DNA from: Variovorax sp. V213
GTDB taxonomy: Bacteria; Pseudomonadota; Gammaproteobacteria; Burkholderiales; Burkholderiaceae_C
DNA: 64,000 nt
Direction of reading: 5' to 3'
NCBI RefSeq assembly: GCF_041154455.1
Contig: NZ_AP028664.1
Location: 2,853,001 to 2,917,000 of the forward strand
Made by a program: the position numbers and the translations under genes. The stretch's first letter is position 1. Every line of letters begins with the position of its first letter. This document shows, piece after piece, positions 50,037 through 58,287 of the stretch. A model generated the notes under the pieces. The model had not been told where the DNA came from, did not search any database, and was given only the letters and a program-made list of their open reading frames with translations.

Positions 50037-51791
50037 TCAGATGTCCTTCCGGTGCGAACGATGGTGGAGGGCCGCTGACGCAACCGTCTTGACCGCGACG
50101 AGTGCCGCCAGGCTCGCGAGAAAGAGCACGGCAACAACGGCGATCTGTGGACTGATTTCTAGGCGGATGTCGTCCCACATGCGGATCGGCAAAGGCGTTG
50201 CGGACGGACCGCTCACAAACAGACCGTAGACCACGTCGTCAAATCCAGTGATGAACGCGAATACGAGCGCGCTAGCAAGGGAGGGAAGCAGCAGCGGAAG
50301 CGTTACGGTACGCAATGCAGTGAGGGGATGCCCGCCGAGGCTGATCGCGGCCTGTTCCAGGCTCCGATCGAACTTCTTGAGGCCTGCGATCAGGATGACG
50401 ACCACGTAGGGGGTTGCGATGATGGTGTAGGCGAGCACGAATGCAGTCGCCGTGCCGATAAGCGGGGTCTTTGCAAAACTGAAAAAGAAGGCCACCGCCA
50501 TGACCACATGGGGAACGATCATCGGAGAAATCAGCAGAAGATAGAGCGGAACCCGGCCAACGAAGCGAAACCGCACGAGCGCAAATGCGATGGGTACGCC
50601 GATCGTGATGGCCAGCAGAGAGGCCAGGAGTGCCGTACGGCCGCTGAACGAAAGCGCACTCAGCCATTGCGAGTTGCTGAAGAACTTGGTGAACCATCGC
50701 AGCGAGTAACCGGGCGGTGGAAAGCTCAAGTATGCGGCGTCGCTGAACGCAAGTGGGATCACCACCACAAACGGAAGGACGAGCAGGGCCAGCGTGAATG
50801 CGGACAGCAGCACGAGCAGCGGTGAGCGAACCGAAGAAATCACTTCCAGCGCGCGCTGAAGCCCCTTTGCAAGAGGTGCAGGTATATGCGCAGTTGCGGA
50901 AAGATCTCGAACCTTTCTCGCCGATTGGCTGGACTGCGATTCGTCCTCCAGCTCCGTCGCAACCTTGGTGCGAAAGATCACGAAGACCGTTGCAACCATG
51001 GCGAGCAAGACTGTCGCCTGAGCGGCGGCAGCCTCGAACTCACCGAGGGTCAGGACTCGGATGGTGATGCCCTGCGCAATCATGTAATCGTTCGGACCGC
51101 CAAGAAGTGCGGGCGTGATGTAAAAGCCCAGGCAGGAGAGAAACACGAGGGTGCAGCCGCTGACAATACCGGGCATCGAACTGGGGAGCGTGATGCGCAG
51201 GAAGGCATCTGCCGGCGAACTTCCCAAGCTTTGCGCGGCGATGCTCAGTTTTCGGTCAAAACGAGCGAGTGCGGCATACAGCGGAAACACCATCAGTGGC
51301 AGTTGCACCTGGATCATTCCGATATACACGCCGATCTTGTTGAAGACCAGTCGCAGCGGCTCCGAAACGATCCCAAGGTACAACAGCAACTGGTTGATCA
51401 GGCCGGCAGGGCTCAGCAGGACGGTCCAGGCGTATGTCCGGATCAAGATACTGGTCAGGTACGGGAGAGTGACCAGTACCAAGAGGAGGCTTGCCAGCCA
51501 CGGAGGGCACCGAGAGATTGAATATGCGAGCGGATAGGCCAGGATCAGGCAGGCCAGTGTCACCACGACCGCCAGCAGCAGCGTCTGAAACAGGACCCAG
51601 GCAAAAACCCCTGAGCTCGCGATCTCCTGGTAGTGCAGCAGCGACCAAGTGCTCTCGTTGCGAAAGCTCTTGAGTACCAGTTGGGCCACCGGAAAGAGAT
51701 ATCCCGCCGCGAAAATCGCCAATGCCGGCACGACCAAGAGCAGGATCATTGGCGCACGGCTATGGCGTGCGCTTTTCCAACCAAGCTTCAT
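50037..51791 (-). CDS. Fused spermidine/putrescine-type ABC permease (two permease modules)
   Basis: 584 residues holding two complete binding-protein-dependent permease modules. Module 1 (about 15-275) has the EAA-type loop AAQSLGSSPADAFLRITLPS, and module 2 (about 315-570) has AAISLGGHPLTALRTVTLPL. A charged linker (DESQSSQSARKVRDL) joins them. PotB and PotC are usually separate; fused forms resemble FbpB and ThiP. It lies two bases before the M24-fold gene and 64 bases after the binding-protein gene. Confidence 0.92.
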   Translation of the reverse strand: MKLGWKSARHSRAPMILLLVVPALAIFAAGYLFPVAQLVLKSFRNESTWSLLHYQEIASSGVFAWVLFQTLLLAVVVTLACLILAYPLAYSISRCPPWLASLLLVLVTLPYLTSILIRTYAWTVLLSPAGLINQLLLYLGIVSEPLRLVFNKIGVYIGMIQVQLPLMVFPLYAALARFDRKLSIAAQSLGSSPADAFLRITLPSSMPGIVSGCTLVFLSCLGFYITPALLGGPNDYMIAQGITIRVLTLGEFEAAAAQATVLLAMVATVFVIFRTKVATELEDESQSSQSARKVRDLSATAHIPAPLAKGLQRALEVISSVRSPLLVLLSAFTLALLVLPFVVVIPLAFSDAAYLSFPPPGYSLRWFTKFFSNSQWLSALSFSGRTALLASLLAITIGVPIAFALVRFRFVGRVPLYLLLISPMIVPHVVMAVAFFFSFAKTPLIGTATAFVLAYTIIATPYVVVILIAGLKKFDRSLEQAAISLGGHPLTALRTVTLPLLLPSLASALVFAFITGFDDVVYGLFVSGPSATPLPIRMWDDIRLEISPQIAVVAVLFLASLAALVAVKTVASAALHHRSHRKDI

Positions 51792-51855
51792 GAGAACTTC
51801 CGAATGGCTCTAGAGCCGTGTGCAACCGACGATTCGATGCGCCCAGATGGACCGT

Positions 51856-52968
51856 TCAGCGCGCACCGACCAGCCACCGCTCCCATTCCGCCACCGCGGT
51901 AAGGTTGTTGGGGCGACCGTTCTTGCCCAGCGCGTTCCAGAAGGCGTAGTCCTGAACGATCTGCTGCTTTTTGAACTCGGCGTACGTCGGCAGCATCTTT
52001 GCGCGTTCCGCAGGGATGTAGTCGTAGGCGCGCGAGTTCGGCGGCGCGTACAAAATGTGCTTGGAGAAGTTCGCCTGCACCTCTGCGCGCGACATGAAAG
52101 CGAGCAGCTTGTTCGCGTTGTCAACGTTCTTGGAACCTTTGAGAACCACCCAGCTGTCGTATTGCAGGATGCCTTGGTTCCAGGTGAAGCCAATCTTCTG
52201 GCTCTTCTCGTTTGCAGCGTAGATTCGCCCGTTCCATCCGCTGCCGGCGGTCACCTGCTTGTCGATCAGCAGTTGGGGGCCCTCGGCACCGCTGTTCCAC
52301 CATTTCACGATCTCGGGCTTGATACGGGAAAGGCTCTTGAATGCGCGATCCCAATCGATCGGATAGATCTTGGCGGGGTCGACACCGTCTGCCAGTAGAG
52401 CCGCCTCGAAGACAGCACCGTCCGGCCCTCGCGTCCCCGTACACAGGGTGCGGCCGCCCGGAAACTTCTTCGTGTCCCACACGTCGGCCCAGGACGAAAT
52501 CGAGTTGCTGCCGAACTTCGCGGGATCGTAGGCAATCAGCAGGGAATAGATGATGTGCGGGACGGTGAACTTGCCTGTAGCAACAGGGTTGAAGGCATCC
52601 AGATCGGCCTTGTTGAAGTACCCGTAGTCGATCGGAACCAGGAGGTTCTCGCGTTCGAAGGCCGTGGTATTGCCGCCCGTCAAAATGGTTACGTCGTACC
52701 GCGGGGAGCCAGCCAACGCGCTGGCGCGAACAGCGCCCAGGTCAGTACGCGGCTGCGCAATGACCTTGATCCCGGTCTCCTTCTCGAAGGGGTCGAAAAG
52801 TGCCACTCGCTTTGCCTCTCCCCACGACCCACCGCCGTCGTACACGACGACCTCGCCGGTGCCCTTGAGACTCTGGGCCAGTGCCGGTACTGCGAGGAAC
52901 GACGGTGCAATGGCTGCACCGCCGGCTCCTGCGACACCCTTCAGAACTTGGCGACGATTGATGCTCAT
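51856..52968 (-). CDS. Spermidine/putrescine-type periplasmic binding protein
   Basis: 370 residues. The N-terminus MSINRRQVLKGVAGAGGAAI is a twin-arginine signal, cleaved near ALAQS. The mature part is a type II extracellular solute-binding protein (EVVVYDGGGSWGEAKRVALFDPFEKETGI; PRTDLGAVRASALAGSP; WNGRIYAANEKS). First gene of the leftward operon with permease, M24-fold hydrolase, ATPase and M20 hydrolase. The ligand is probably a cationic or zwitterionic small molecule. Confidence 0.92.
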   Translation of the reverse strand: MSINRRQVLKGVAGAGGAAIAPSFLAVPALAQSLKGTGEVVVYDGGGSWGEAKRVALFDPFEKETGIKVIAQPRTDLGAVRASALAGSPRYDVTILTGGNTTAFERENLLVPIDYGYFNKADLDAFNPVATGKFTVPHIIYSLLIAYDPAKFGSNSISSWADVWDTKKFPGGRTLCTGTRGPDGAVFEAALLADGVDPAKIYPIDWDRAFKSLSRIKPEIVKWWNSGAEGPQLLIDKQVTAGSGWNGRIYAANEKSQKIGFTWNQGILQYDSWVVLKGSKNVDNANKLLAFMSRAEVQANFSKHILYAPPNSRAYDYIPAERAKMLPTYAEFKKQQIVQDYAFWNALGKNGRPNNLTAVAEWERWLVGAR

Positions 52969-53213
52969 GAGCTTGCTCCTCTAAATGGTCAGTCTGCTGA
53001 ACTTTGTGGGCCCCGGTGTGATGAAGTAGGTTTTACGCCCATCGCCGCCATCGGTGAGGAGAATTCTGGTGCGCACGGGGCGGAGAAAATCACCGATCCC
53101 CCTTGTGGTTGCAGAAGATCGACGCGTTGTGAGACGGTTTTTTGCACGGATGATGCTTGGCACCGTCCCGGAGCGGCATGCCCGATTTGGAGCGGCTCAG
53201 TGCCCTATTTCGG

Positions 53214-53681
53214 TCACTTTTCGGCGAGGGGAACGTTCAGTGTGACCTTGACACGCTGCATGGCGACATAGGTCCTGAACCCCTTGACGTTCCCAGAGCT
53301 GAAGAAGAGGTCGCGGGTGAGTTGCTCGTACTCCGTCATGTCCTTGACGACTATCACGAGCACGAAGTCGTACTCCCCCGTGACGTAGTAAACCTGCTGT
53401 ACCTGCGGACAGTCGGCAAAACGTGTTTTCACCTCGTCGAGTAAGTCAAGCCTCTCGCTCTCGAGCTTGACCTCGACGAGGATCGTGATGAGGTGACCTA
53501 CTGACGACGGATCGACGATGCACACGGTGGCGGCGATCACCCCCGCAGATTCGAGGGCTGCTATCCGACGATTGACCGCGGATGGAGACAGATTGACGGC
53601 CTCCGACAGTTCGCGCTGTGAGATCTTGCTGTCCCTCTGGAGCAAGCCCAAGATCTTGACGTCGTAGTTATCGAGGTGCAT
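53214..53681 (-). CDS. Lrp/AsnC-family transcriptional regulator
   Basis: 155 residues from the ATG at 53681 (MHLDNYDVKILGLLQRD); ATG 53690 three codons earlier is also possible. Helix-turn-helix ISQRELSEAVNLSPSAVNRRIAALESAGVI, then the RAM ligand domain (ILVEVKLESERLDLLDEV; VYYVTGEYDFVLVIVVKDM). It is divergent from the ammonia-lyase gene (199 bases between starts) and upstream of the importer operon in the same direction, so it is placed to control both and to sense an amino acid. Confidence 0.93.
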   Translation of the reverse strand: MHLDNYDVKILGLLQRDSKISQRELSEAVNLSPSAVNRRIAALESAGVIAATVCIVDPSSVGHLITILVEVKLESERLDLLDEVKTRFADCPQVQQVYYVTGEYDFVLVIVVKDMTEYEQLTRDLFFSSGNVKGFRTYVAMQRVKVTLNVPLAEK

Positions 53682-53880
53682 GCCATCCATTATCTGCGCC
53701 GCAATGGCCAAGGTGAGGAGCGCCCGAGCACGCAACAGCCGTCCATTGTTCTCCCTGAATCTGGTTCGTTGTCCTGTTTTTGCTGTCCAGATCGCGCCAA
53801 GCAACACAAGAAGCGGTCCTAGGATTCATGAACTCCTGGCGTTCAAGCTAAGGGGGCGAAAACAACCAACGGAATCCAAG

Positions 53881-55110
53881 ATGCTGATTGCCAATGAGCG
53901 CGCCACGCGCAGCGCCTATCCCCGTGAACTCCAGTCGGTGATGTCCATCGCCAAGGCCCAGGAAAGCCGCGACTGGATCTCGTCATGGAACAGTTTGAAT
54001 CCGGGGCCCACGCCGTTGTACGAACTCGATGGCCTGGCTCGCAGCCTCGGAATCGGAAAGCTTTATCTGAAGGATGAGTCCGTCCGATCCGATCTCGGGA
54101 GTTTCAAGGCGCTTGGAGCGCCGATCGCTTTGGCCCGGCTGATCCTTCGCCTTTGGCCGGATCACAACCTTGATCCGAAGCTGCTTTTCAAGGGCGGCTA
54201 CAGATCGTTGCTAGAAGCCTTTACGGTGATCAGCGCGACAGATGGCAATCACGGCAAAGGCCTTGCGGCGGCAGCGCAGACCATGGGCTGCCATTGTGTG
54301 ATCGTTCTCCATGCGAATGTCAGCGAAGAACGAGAGCAGGCGATCGCCAGGTTTGGCGCCAGGGTGATGCGCGTCCAGGGGAACTACGACGCCTCTGTCG
54401 AGGAAGCTGCTCGTCTCGCCAAGGCCAACGATTGGCATGTTGTTTCAGACACGTCATACGACGGCTACGAAGAGGTCCCGCGGGACGTCATGCAAGGGTA
54501 CGGGACTGTCGCTGCTGAAATTGTTGAAGCGTCAGGTAGCGACCAGACGGTGCCGTTCACGCATGTCTTTCTTCAGGGCGGCGTTGGCGGCCTCGCGGCA
54601 GGAATCCTGAGCTACTTTTGGGAGTGCTATGGGGAGCGTCGCCCCACAGTGGTAATCGTAGAGCCGGCGCAGGCCGACTGTCTTTTTCAAAGTGCGTTGC
54701 GCGGCATTGCGTCCAAGGCAACGGGCTCGGTCGACTCGGTCATGGCCGGCCTGGCCTGCGGCGAAGCCTCGCCACTTGCATGGAGATTTCTTGTGTCCGG
54801 GGCTGACTATTTCATGACCATCACCGATGACGATGCGGTTGCTGCGATGCGGCTGCTGGCGATCGGCAATGCAGTGGATCTCCCTGTGGTTTCTGGTGAA
54901 TCAGGCGCAGCCGGCCTCGCAGGCCTCATCGAACTCCTAAGCCACCCGGCACAAGCTGCCACGGTGGGGCTGGGGCCCGATGCGCGCGTGCTGCTAATCA
55001 GTACCGAAGGTGCCACTGCCCCTGCCGCCTATCAGGCGCTGGTCGGACAGTCTGAGGCGCAAGTGCTGGCACGCCAAAGAAATCGCGTGAGGCTCAGCCA
55101 GAGCACCTGA
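53881..55110 (+). CDS. Diaminopropionate ammonia-lyase-like PLP enzyme
   Basis: 409 residues, a fold-type II PLP enzyme. The PLP lysine is Lys76 in VRSDLGSFKALG; SATDGNHGKGLA binds the substrate carboxylate, and GGVGGLAAG binds the phosphate. The length and the RSDLGSFKALG and DTSYDGYEEVPRDVMQGYG motifs match diaminopropionate ammonia-lyase (YgeX/DpaL) better than threonine dehydratase. It would release pyruvate and two ammonia from diaminopropionate, or act on a related amino acid released by the neighbouring hydrolases. Related genes occur in ectoine clusters (eutB). Confidence 0.85.
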   Translation: MLIANERATRSAYPRELQSVMSIAKAQESRDWISSWNSLNPGPTPLYELDGLARSLGIGKLYLKDESVRSDLGSFKALGAPIALARLILRLWPDHNLDPKLLFKGGYRSLLEAFTVISATDGNHGKGLAAAAQTMGCHCVIVLHANVSEEREQAIARFGARVMRVQGNYDASVEEAARLAKANDWHVVSDTSYDGYEEVPRDVMQGYGTVAAEIVEASGSDQTVPFTHVFLQGGVGGLAAGILSYFWECYGERRPTVVIVEPAQADCLFQSALRGIASKATGSVDSVMAGLACGEASPLAWRFLVSGADYFMTITDDDAVAAMRLLAIGNAVDLPVVSGESGAAGLAGLIELLSHPAQAATVGLGPDARVLLISTEGATAPAAYQALVGQSEAQVLARQRNRVRLSQST

Positions 55111-55162
55111 TCGAGTACCGCATCCGGCCCGGCGAAAGGCGCACTTCGGCGCTCGGCCTCGC

Positions 55163-56641
55163 TCACCGCCCGGCGATCACCGCAGCCAGGACACGCATCC
55201 CCTGATCGATCTCTTCCACCGTCAGGCTGGCATACCCCAGGATCAGTCCAGCCGGCCGGGGTTGCATGCGCGACGGCGGCTTGGCGAACAGCGGCGAAAC
55301 CGGGTAGACACCCACGCCCTTGCTGCGGGCAGCAGCCGCCAGCGCGGGCTCGTCCTGAGGCCGCAGGAATGGCAGCCAGAGCACCACATGCAGACCTGCC
55401 GCCGCGCCGATGACCGTGGCGCTGGGAGGCAGGTGGCGGGCAATGGCATCGAGCAGCGCCGCCCGTCGGCGTTCGTGCGCACGGCGCGTGCGCCGCACGT
55501 GGCGCTCGTAGGCGCCGCTGTCGATCAGCGACGCCAGCACACGCTGCTCCAGCACGGGTGCGTGGCGGTCGGTCAGCCGCTTGGCCTGCCGAAACACCGG
55601 CACCAGTTCAGGCGGCAGCACCAGGTAGCCGAGCCGAAGCTGCGGCGACAGCGCCTTGGAAAAAGTGCCTATGTAGATCACGCGTCCGTCGGTGTCCACC
55701 GACTGCAGTGCGTCGATCGGGCGCTGGCCGTAGCGAAACTCCCCGTCGTAGTCGTCCTCGACGACCCAGGCGTGGTGCGTTCGTGCCCAACGGAGCAGTT
55801 CCATGCGCCGGCCGATGGGCAGCACACCTCCCAGCGGAAACTGGTGGGATGGCGTCACATAGGCCAGGCGTGCGCGCTCGTCTTTTGGCAGCCTGGCCGT
55901 GTCGAGGCCTTGGGCGTCCACCGGTATCGCCAAGGCCTCGGCGCCCGTGGCATCGAAGCACCGGCGCGCCATCAGGTAGCCGGGCTCCTCGAAAACGAAG
56001 GCGTCGCCGGGATTGAGCAGAAGCCGCGCACACAAGTCGATGGCCTGCTGCGAGCCGTGCACCACCAGGATCTGCTCGGCATCGCAGGGCAGGCCTCGCG
56101 CACGCCGGAGGTACCCCTGCAGGGAGCGGCGCAGCGACGCGTCGCCTTCGGGCGCCACGTAGTAGAGCCTACGTTGATGGCGCAGCAGTTCGGCCTGGTA
56201 GGCACGCCGCCAGGCCAGCGCCGGAAAATCGCGAGAAGCGACCGCGCCGTAGAGGAAGTCGATGCGGCAAGGTTCCGCAAAAGCAAGCCCAGGCATGTCG
56301 ATCGCCGCCACGCGACGGCCGAACGCCGAGAGGGATGGTGCGGTCCCGGGTCGCCGTTGCGGCTTTGCGTTGGACCGTGGAGCCGCAGCCAGCGGACTCG
56401 CGACGCGGGCAACCCGCCCGACCGACGTGACAACGAAGCCCTCGGCAGCGAGTTGCTCGTAGGCGGCGGTGACGGTGGTGCGCGACACCCCCAGGTCGGC
56501 CGCCAGGGCACGCGTGGACGGCACCTGCGCGCCCGCTGCGAGCGTGCCGTCGGCGATCTGGGAACGCAGCAGGTCGTAGATGCGGCGTCCGGCCCTGTCG
56601 GCACCGGTACTTGGGCTTGGCGGCGTATGCAACTGGTCCAT
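55163..56641 (-). CDS. MocR/PdxR-type GntR regulator with aminotransferase domain
   Basis: 492 residues from the ATG at 56641. GntR winged helix at about 15-80 (RIYDLLRSQIADGTLAAGAQVPSTRALAADLGVSRTTVTAAYEQL) and a class I aminotransferase-like domain at about 110-480 with YIGTFSKALSPQLRLGY, the PLP-binding lysine. Such proteins sense PLP or PLP-amino acid adducts and regulate a divergent gene. Here the divergent gene is the PaiB-like flavin protein, with 84 bases between starts that contain direct repeats. Confidence 0.92.
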   Translation of the reverse strand: MDQLHTPPSPSTGADRAGRRIYDLLRSQIADGTLAAGAQVPSTRALAADLGVSRTTVTAAYEQLAAEGFVVTSVGRVARVASPLAAAPRSNAKPQRRPGTAPSLSAFGRRVAAIDMPGLAFAEPCRIDFLYGAVASRDFPALAWRRAYQAELLRHQRRLYYVAPEGDASLRRSLQGYLRRARGLPCDAEQILVVHGSQQAIDLCARLLLNPGDAFVFEEPGYLMARRCFDATGAEALAIPVDAQGLDTARLPKDERARLAYVTPSHQFPLGGVLPIGRRMELLRWARTHHAWVVEDDYDGEFRYGQRPIDALQSVDTDGRVIYIGTFSKALSPQLRLGYLVLPPELVPVFRQAKRLTDRHAPVLEQRVLASLIDSGAYERHVRRTRRAHERRRAALLDAIARHLPPSATVIGAAAGLHVVLWLPFLRPQDEPALAAAARSKGVGVYPVSPLFAKPPSRMQPRPAGLILGYASLTVEEIDQGMRVLAAVIAGR

Positions 56642-56697
56642 GCAAAAGGAATGGAACTGGACCTTCCCATTGTGCCGGTTCCGCGCGACAGTACCAG
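56631..56697. promoter_or_regulatory. Repeats in the PdxR/PaiB divergent promoter
   Basis: AACTGGTCC (56631-56639) and AACTGGACC (56655-56663) are direct repeats 24 bases apart, and CAGTACCAG (56689-56697) gives CTGGTACTG on the other strand. MocR/PdxR proteins bind short direct repeats with an additional inverted half-site, so these are plausible operators. The first repeat overlaps the PdxR start codon. Confidence 0.45.
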
Positions 56698-56725
56698 CTA
56701 CCCACATCATTCACACCCTGCCCCG

Positions 56726-57358
56726 ATGTACCTCCCCACGCACTTCGCCGAAACAAGACCCGAGGAACTGAACCGCACCATCCGCGAGCATCCGCTGGGT
56801 GCGCTGGTCACGCATGGGGCCTCGGGGCTGGATGCCGATCATCTCCCCTTCGAGTTCGATCCCGACGTGGGAACGCATGGCTTGCTGTCGGCACACGTCG
56901 CTCGCGCCAATCCGCTGTGGCAGCGCTGCCCCACCGGAACTCCGGTGATGGTCATCTTCGGCGGCGCCCAGGCCTACATCTCTCCCAGCTGGTATCCGTC
57001 CAAGCACGAGGCGCACCGCCAGGTGCCGACCTGGAACTACGAGGTGGTGCACGCGCACGGCGTGCTCACCGTGCACGACGACGAGCGCTTTGCACGCGGC
57101 ATCATCGCGCGCCTGACGCGGCGCCACGAGGCGGCTGAGCCCAGGCCCTGGAAAATGGGCGACTCCGCACCCGAGTACATCGACAGCATGGTGCGCAACA
57201 TCGTGGGCATCGAAATCGCCGTCACTTCGCTGGTTGGCAAGTCCAAGCTCAGCCAGAACAAGGAAGCGCGCGACCGCCTCAATGCCGCAGAGATGTTGAA
57301 GGCGCGCGGACACGAGGAAATGTCGGAATTGATGCGCAACACCAGCGGAGCGAGCTGA
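56726..57358 (+). CDS. PaiB-family FMN-binding protein
   Basis: 210 residues beginning MYLPTHFAETRPEELNRTIREHPLGALVTH, the PaiB signature, with AQAYISPSWYPSKHEAHRQVPTWNYEVVHAHG and KSKLSQNKEARDR. These are FMN split-barrel proteins; PaiB was first named as a negative regulator in Bacillus, and others are probable flavin oxidoreductases or heme-binding proteins. It is divergent from a PdxR-type regulator, its likely controller. An alternative is that it protects against an amine or pyridoxine-related compound. Confidence 0.9.
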   Translation: MYLPTHFAETRPEELNRTIREHPLGALVTHGASGLDADHLPFEFDPDVGTHGLLSAHVARANPLWQRCPTGTPVMVIFGGAQAYISPSWYPSKHEAHRQVPTWNYEVVHAHGVLTVHDDERFARGIIARLTRRHEAAEPRPWKMGDSAPEYIDSMVRNIVGIEIAVTSLVGKSKLSQNKEARDRLNAAEMLKARGHEEMSELMRNTSGAS

Positions 57359-57375
57359 CGAGGCCAGCAGGAACC

Positions 57376-57720
57376 ATGTACACGTCCACCTTCACTTTCG
57401 CTAAGGGCGAGTTCGACGACGAGTTCCATGCCCTGGACAACGTCATTGCCCAGCTTGCCAAGTCCATCCCCGGCTACCTTGGCGAAGAGAGCTGGGAGAA
57501 CCCTGCATCAAGGCTTGTTTCCAACGTGTACTACTGGAAGACGATGGAGGCGCTCCAGGAGCTTATCGGGCACCCCGCACACATCGCTGCAAAGAAGCGC
57601 CAGGCGCTTTGGCTCAAGGGCTACCAGGTGGTCATTGCACAGGTTGTCCGCAGTTACGGCGATGGCGGCATTCCGCACCCGCTCGCTGGCGAAACGCGAT
57701 CAGTACCTGGTGTCCGCTGA
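57376..57720 (+). CDS. Antibiotic biosynthesis monooxygenase-fold protein
   Basis: 114 residues of the ABM / dimeric ferredoxin-like fold (YTSTFTFAKGEFDDEFHALD; SKSIPGYLGEESW-like AKSIPGYLGEESWENPAS; YYWKTMEALQELIGHPAHIAAK). These small proteins act as cofactor-free oxygenases or stress-response proteins. It lies 17 bases after the PaiB gene and before the exporter gene in one run. Its substrate is unknown. Confidence 0.82.
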   Translation: MYTSTFTFAKGEFDDEFHALDNVIAQLAKSIPGYLGEESWENPASRLVSNVYYWKTMEALQELIGHPAHIAAKKRQALWLKGYQVVIAQVVRSYGDGGIPHPLAGETRSVPGVR

Positions 57721-57791
57721 ATTTCGGCGGTCTTATGAACAGCGACGGAGTCGATCGGATGCGGCATCTGGATCGCCGAACGGAGAATCGT

Positions 57792-58112
57792 ATGGCCTGG
57801 ATGCTTCTGCTTGTTGCCGGTCTTCTTGAAGTGGGCTGGGCCATCGGCCTGAAGTACACGGATGGATTCACCAAGCTGTGGCCATGCATCTTCACGATCA
57901 CTTCCATGGTCATCAGCGTCGTGTTGCTGGGAATCGCCATGAAGTCCCTACCCGTTGGCACCTCATACGCCGTCTGGGTCGGAGTCGGGGCGGTCGGCAC
58001 CGCAATCCTCGGCATTGTCCTGTTCGGGGAATCTGCAGCACCCGGTCGGTTGGTCAGTCTGGGGCTCATAGTTGCCGGTATCGTCGGCCTCAAACTGGCA
58101 AGCTCGGCGTAG
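57792..58112 (+). CDS. sugE: Small multidrug resistance exporter, guanidinium (Gdx/SugE) type
   Basis: 106 residues with four membrane segments. MAWMLLLVAGLLEVGWAIGLKYTDGFTKLWP contains the essential Glu13, and MKSLPVGTSYAVWVGVGAVG plus GIVLFGESAAPGRL identify the Gdx/SugE subtype rather than EmrE. It exports guanidinium or quaternary ammonium with protons. I could not find a clear guanidine riboswitch in the 71 bases upstream. It is last in the PaiB-ABM run. Confidence 0.93.
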   Translation: MAWMLLLVAGLLEVGWAIGLKYTDGFTKLWPCIFTITSMVISVVLLGIAMKSLPVGTSYAVWVGVGAVGTAILGIVLFGESAAPGRLVSLGLIVAGIVGLKLASSA

Positions 58113-58287
58113 TTTGCTCGGCCGCAAGTGCGAGCTTCCGAATACAGCGCGTTGCGTGCCTGCATCCTCAACGCCGTGCACCGCACGGCACGTTGGTAGA
58201 CAGATTGATGGCAACCAGGCATTGGCCATGGGATTCTCAGAACTCGCATCAATAGTTCCGCACCACAGTTTTTTGGAGGTACTGAGA

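Noticed and set aside
55262..56725. A long rightward open frame leading into the PaiB gene
   Set aside because: It is antisense to the PdxR gene. The PaiB family starts at the ATG at 56726.
57721..57791. Possible guanidine riboswitch before the Gdx/SugE gene
   Set aside because: ACGG occurs twice, but I could not pair convincing stems around the loops.
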